Source: Treponema sp.
Lineage (GTDB): Bacteria > Spirochaetota > Spirochaetia > Treponematales > Breznakiellaceae
Direction: 5' to 3'
Assembly (NCBI GenBank): GCA_031290325.1
Contig: JAITNU010000020.1
Coordinates: forward strand, 1 to 8,783
DNA length: 8,783 nt
Below are positions 6,424 through 8,783 of the stretch, piece after piece. The notes under the pieces were generated by a model. It worked only from the letters and a program-made list of their open reading frames with translations, was not told the DNA's origin and made no database searches. Position numbers and translations under genes: made by a program. How positions within the stretch are numbered: position 1 is the stretch's first letter; the number at the start of each line of letters is the position of its first letter.

Positions 6424-6509
6424 GTATACACCATATCAAAAAACAATTGATTCCGCAAGGATGGATCACAAATGAATGGCGGCTACCATGACCTGAGACA
6501 TTTTTTTAA

Positions 6510-6538
6510 AATATACTAAATACTAAAAAAAATATCAA
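6510..6538 (-). promoter_or_regulatory. Sigma70-type promoter of prfA-prmC
   Basis: On the minus strand TTGATA (6538-6533) is followed after exactly 17 bp by TATATT (6515-6510). Each box matches the consensus at 5 of 6 positions, and the spacer is rich in T. Transcription would start near 6503, giving a leader of about 80 nt before the prfA ATG at 6423. The -35 box lies inside the possible terminator stem of the upstream GH3 gene. Confidence 0.65.
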
Positions 6539-6558
6539 GAAAAAAATCAGATATTTTT
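6528..6558 (-). terminator. Possible weak terminator of the GH3 gene
   Basis: AAAAATATC and GATATTTTT form a perfect 9-bp stem around a 13-base loop, and the T run continues for three more bases in the minus-strand transcript. The stem has only one G-C pair and overlaps the GH3 stop codon (6559-6557), so it is far from a strong intrinsic terminator. Factor-dependent ending or read-through into prfA cannot be excluded. Confidence 0.3.
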
Positions 6559-8783
6559 AAACTTTTTTTGAAATACCTCTCCGGCGATGCCCCAGGGGCG
6601 AATTGAGCAGCCTGACCAGAACCGCCGCCTTGTCCGGGGTAATCTCCTTCACCGACATATGAGAGGAACGCAAGGGCTGTTCAAAAAGCATCTGTTCCAC
6701 AAAACGCCGTGACGGGCCGGTCTTTCCGTACCGCCGGTCAAGCTCTTTATGGATGAGCTTCCAGATCAAGTCCCCCAGGAACGTACCCTGAGTGTCCCCC
6801 AGGGTGCTGTCCGGTGTGAAGGGCGCGGTAGCGTCTCGGTGGGATGGCGGAATGGGACGGCCCAAAAGTGCCGCGAAAGACGCAGCACTGATGGTAAGTC
6901 CGTCTTTGGAAAGGGCAAAATAGTCCGGGGCCTGGTCTTTGAGATACGCCAGAGCAGCTTCCTTTCCATCTCCCTGCACGGTAATGTCCGCCTGTAACCG
7001 GATGTCCTGGCTGGACGCGCCAATCAGTATCGTATATGTGCCGCCTTCGATAGCCCAGCAGGATTCCGGCGCGTTGTAGTAGGCGAAACTGCGGTCATCC
7101 AGAACAAACGACACGGTTTTGCTTTCCCCGGCTTTCAGAAAGACCTTTTCAAAGCCTTTCAACTCTTTTGTTGCCCGGAAAATTTTTGAATCAGCAGGGG
7201 ACTGCACATACAACTGGATGACTTCTGCGCCGTCCCTGCTGCCCGTATTGGTCACGGTCAGGACTGCGGTGAGCGTATCGCCACGCTTGAAGGCGGTTTT
7301 GTCCAGGGTGAGTCCGGAGTAGGCGAAGGCGGTGTAGGACAGGCCAAACCCGAAGGGATAGGCTATGTCTTTTTGCACGGTATCGTAATAGCGATAGCCC
7401 ACGAAGATGCTTTCCCGGTATTCCGCTGTCTTGTCCCTGCCGGGGAACCAGGGGGCGCAGGGCGTGTCTGCCAGAGCGCGGGGCCAGGTTTCCGCCAGCT
7501 TGCCGCCGGGGTTCACGCTGCCGGTGAGCACATCGGCGATGCCACCGCCCTGCCCACTCAGGTACGCCAGAAGCACCGCTTTGACACGCGGCTCCCAGGG
7601 CATGACCACTGGCGCACCTGCCATCAGCACCACAATGGTGTTGGGGTTTGCCACGGCCACCGCTTCGATAAGACGGTTGTGGGTTTCAGGGAGACCTAAG
7701 GTTTCGCGATCATAGCCTTCGCTTTCGTACTCCTCAGGAAGGCCCGCAAATACCACCGCCACGTCCTTGCTGCCTGCCAGCGTAGCGGCCTGGTCAATCA
7801 GGGCCGCGTCTTTTTCCAGGTCATCCGGGGCATCGTGTTTTTCCGCTTCATCAGGCACTTCACTGTTGACCACGGAGACAAATTTTTTGAGGACGTACCC
7901 CGGCGCGTATTCCACATCCACCCCGGCGGCAACAAGGCAGTCAAAGGTGTTGTCCAGCCGGGTGGGCACGATTTTACTTGACCCCGCGCCCTGATAGCGT
8001 GGGGTTTTTGCGAACGTGCCGATAAGCGCGACGCTCCTGCCTTTCGCCAGGGGAAGCATCCCATTCTTCAATAGAACCGCAGACTGGGCCGCCGCTTTCC
8101 GGGCGAGGGCGTGGTGGGCATCCGGGTCGTAGCGGAAACCGCGATGGGTATTCAGGGTTTCCTGGGACTTCAAAATCAGTTCGATGACCCGAAGGGCGGA
8201 TGCGTCGAGGTCTGCAAGAGAAAGGGTACCCTTCTTCACGGCCTTCACAATCTGCTTGTCGTTGTAGGGGCCGGAGCCGGGCATTTCCAGGTCAAGCCCG
8301 GCAGCCACGCAAGCAGGACGGTCTGCCGTTGCCCCCCAGTCGCTCATCACCAGACCCTGAAAGCCCCATTCATCCCGCAGGATTGTTGTGAGCAGTGTGC
8401 GGTGCTGGCTGGTATAAACGCCGTTCAGCAGATTGTAGGAACACATCACGGTCCAGGGGGCGGCTTTTTTGATTGCCCGCTCAAAGGCGGAAAGGTAGAT
8501 TTCCCGCAAAGCCCGCTCGTCCACCACAGAATCGCTGCTCAACCGGGCGTGTTCCTGGCTGTTGGCGGCAAAGTGCTTCAGGCTGGTTCCCACGCCCTTG
8601 CTCTGAATGCCCTCGATGAGCGCGGCCCCCAGCTCGCCCGCCACCAGGGGGTCTTCGCTGAAATACTCGAAGTTGCGGCCGCACAAAGGGCTCCGTTTGA
8701 TGTTCACCCCGGGCCCCAGAATCACCGAGACCTGTTCCTGCAAGGCTTCTTCGCCCATGGCATCGCCGATTTCCCGCAAAAGG
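6557..8783 (-). CDS. Glycoside hydrolase family 3, beta-glucosidase type (5' end outside window)
   Basis: This enzyme removes sugars, probably beta-linked glucose, from the non-reducing ends of oligosaccharides with retention of configuration. The reading frame is still open at the right edge, so the true start and about 80-100 N-terminal residues are missing; any signal peptide cannot be judged. Counting from the TTG codon at 8779 as residue 1, the TIM-barrel domain shows NFEYFSEDP, K68-H69 in KHFAANSQE, and the likely nucleophile D147 in VMSDWGA. The second, alpha/beta sandwich domain starts near 235. It carries ESEGYDR (352-358), whose glutamates include the expected acid/base. A fibronectin-III-like domain covers about 485-600, and a further 135-residue tail follows (about 605-740). 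The order fits beta-glucosidases of the Bgl type. Exact sugar specificity (glucoside, xyloside or N-acetylglucosaminide) cannot be told, although the ESEG motif argues against NagZ. It is transcribed toward prfA. Confidence 0.92.
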   Translation of the reverse strand, partial: LLREIGDAMGEEALQEQVSVILGPGVNIKRSPLCGRNFEYFSEDPLVAGELGAALIEGIQSKGVGTSLKHFAANSQEHARLSSDSVVDERALREIYLSAFERAIKKAAPWTVMCSYNLLNGVYTSQHRTLLTTILRDEWGFQGLVMSDWGATADRPACVAAGLDLEMPGSGPYNDKQIVKAVKKGTLSLADLDASALRVIELILKSQETLNTHRGFRYDPDAHHALARKAAAQSAVLLKNGMLPLAKGRSVALIGTFAKTPRYQGAGSSKIVPTRLDNTFDCLVAAGVDVEYAPGYVLKKFVSVVNSEVPDEAEKHDAPDDLEKDAALIDQAATLAGSKDVAVVFAGLPEEYESEGYDRETLGLPETHNRLIEAVAVANPNTIVVLMAGAPVVMPWEPRVKAVLLAYLSGQGGGIADVLTGSVNPGGKLAETWPRALADTPCAPWFPGRDKTAEYRESIFVGYRYYDTVQKDIAYPFGFGLSYTAFAYSGLTLDKTAFKRGDTLTAVLTVTNTGSRDGAEVIQLYVQSPADSKIFRATKELKGFEKVFLKAGESKTVSFVLDDRSFAYYNAPESCWAIEGGTYTILIGASSQDIRLQADITVQGDGKEAALAYLKDQAPDYFALSKDGLTISAASFAALLGRPIPPSHRDATAPFTPDSTLGDTQGTFLGDLIWKLIHKELDRRYGKTGPSRRFVEQMLFEQPLRSSHMSVKEITPDKAAVLVRLLNSPLGHRRRGISKKV

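Noticed and set aside
6424..6447. A second prfA promoter (TTGCGG, 17 bp, TATGGT) giving a nearly leaderless mRNA
   Set aside because: The -35 box is poor and the start would fall at the ATG itself. The promoter at 6510-6538 is much closer to consensus.

Overview
The window reads as a bacterial chromosome segment with moderately high G+C coding DNA (my impression is mid-50s percent, not computed). It has five protein genes and one gene-free leader of about 430 bp. Codon use, the compact prfA-prmC pair, the Rel protein and a glycan-degrading GH3 enzyme would suit an anaerobic gut or sediment bacterium. A Treponema-like spirochaete is my first guess, but nothing in the sequence proves the taxon.

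Layout from left to right. Bases 1-433 contain no credible gene but are rich in structure. Two identical 31-bp direct repeats (13-43 and 180-210) bracket an element built on a 10-bp period with inverted ends (52-134). A cluster of small hairpins with alternative pairings follows (226-321). Next come a sigma70-type promoter (344-372), a 28-bp near-perfect palindrome that looks like an ArsR/SmtB-family operator (381-408), and the ribosome binding site of a Zn/Cd/Pb-exporting P1B-type ATPase (434-2464, plus strand). The ATPase gene meets a Rel (p)ppGpp synthetase tail to tail, with the two ends overlapping by 9 bp.

Everything else lies on the minus strand. In transcription order these are the 3' part of a GH3 beta-glucosidase-type enzyme (entering from beyond base 8783), then prfA (release factor 1), prmC (the methyltransferase that modifies release factors) and rel. 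prfA and prmC overlap and are surely cotranscribed from a well-formed promoter at 6510-6538. A second candidate promoter lies in the prmC-rel gap, so rel may be read both from the operon and on its own.

Most of the content is ordinary housekeeping, metal-resistance and carbohydrate genes, and I did not find a clearly new multi-gene system. The points most worth a second look are the Rel protein, whose HD hydrolase site has lost almost all its catalytic residues while the synthetase site looks intact, and the layered repeat and hairpin region upstream of the metal ATPase.
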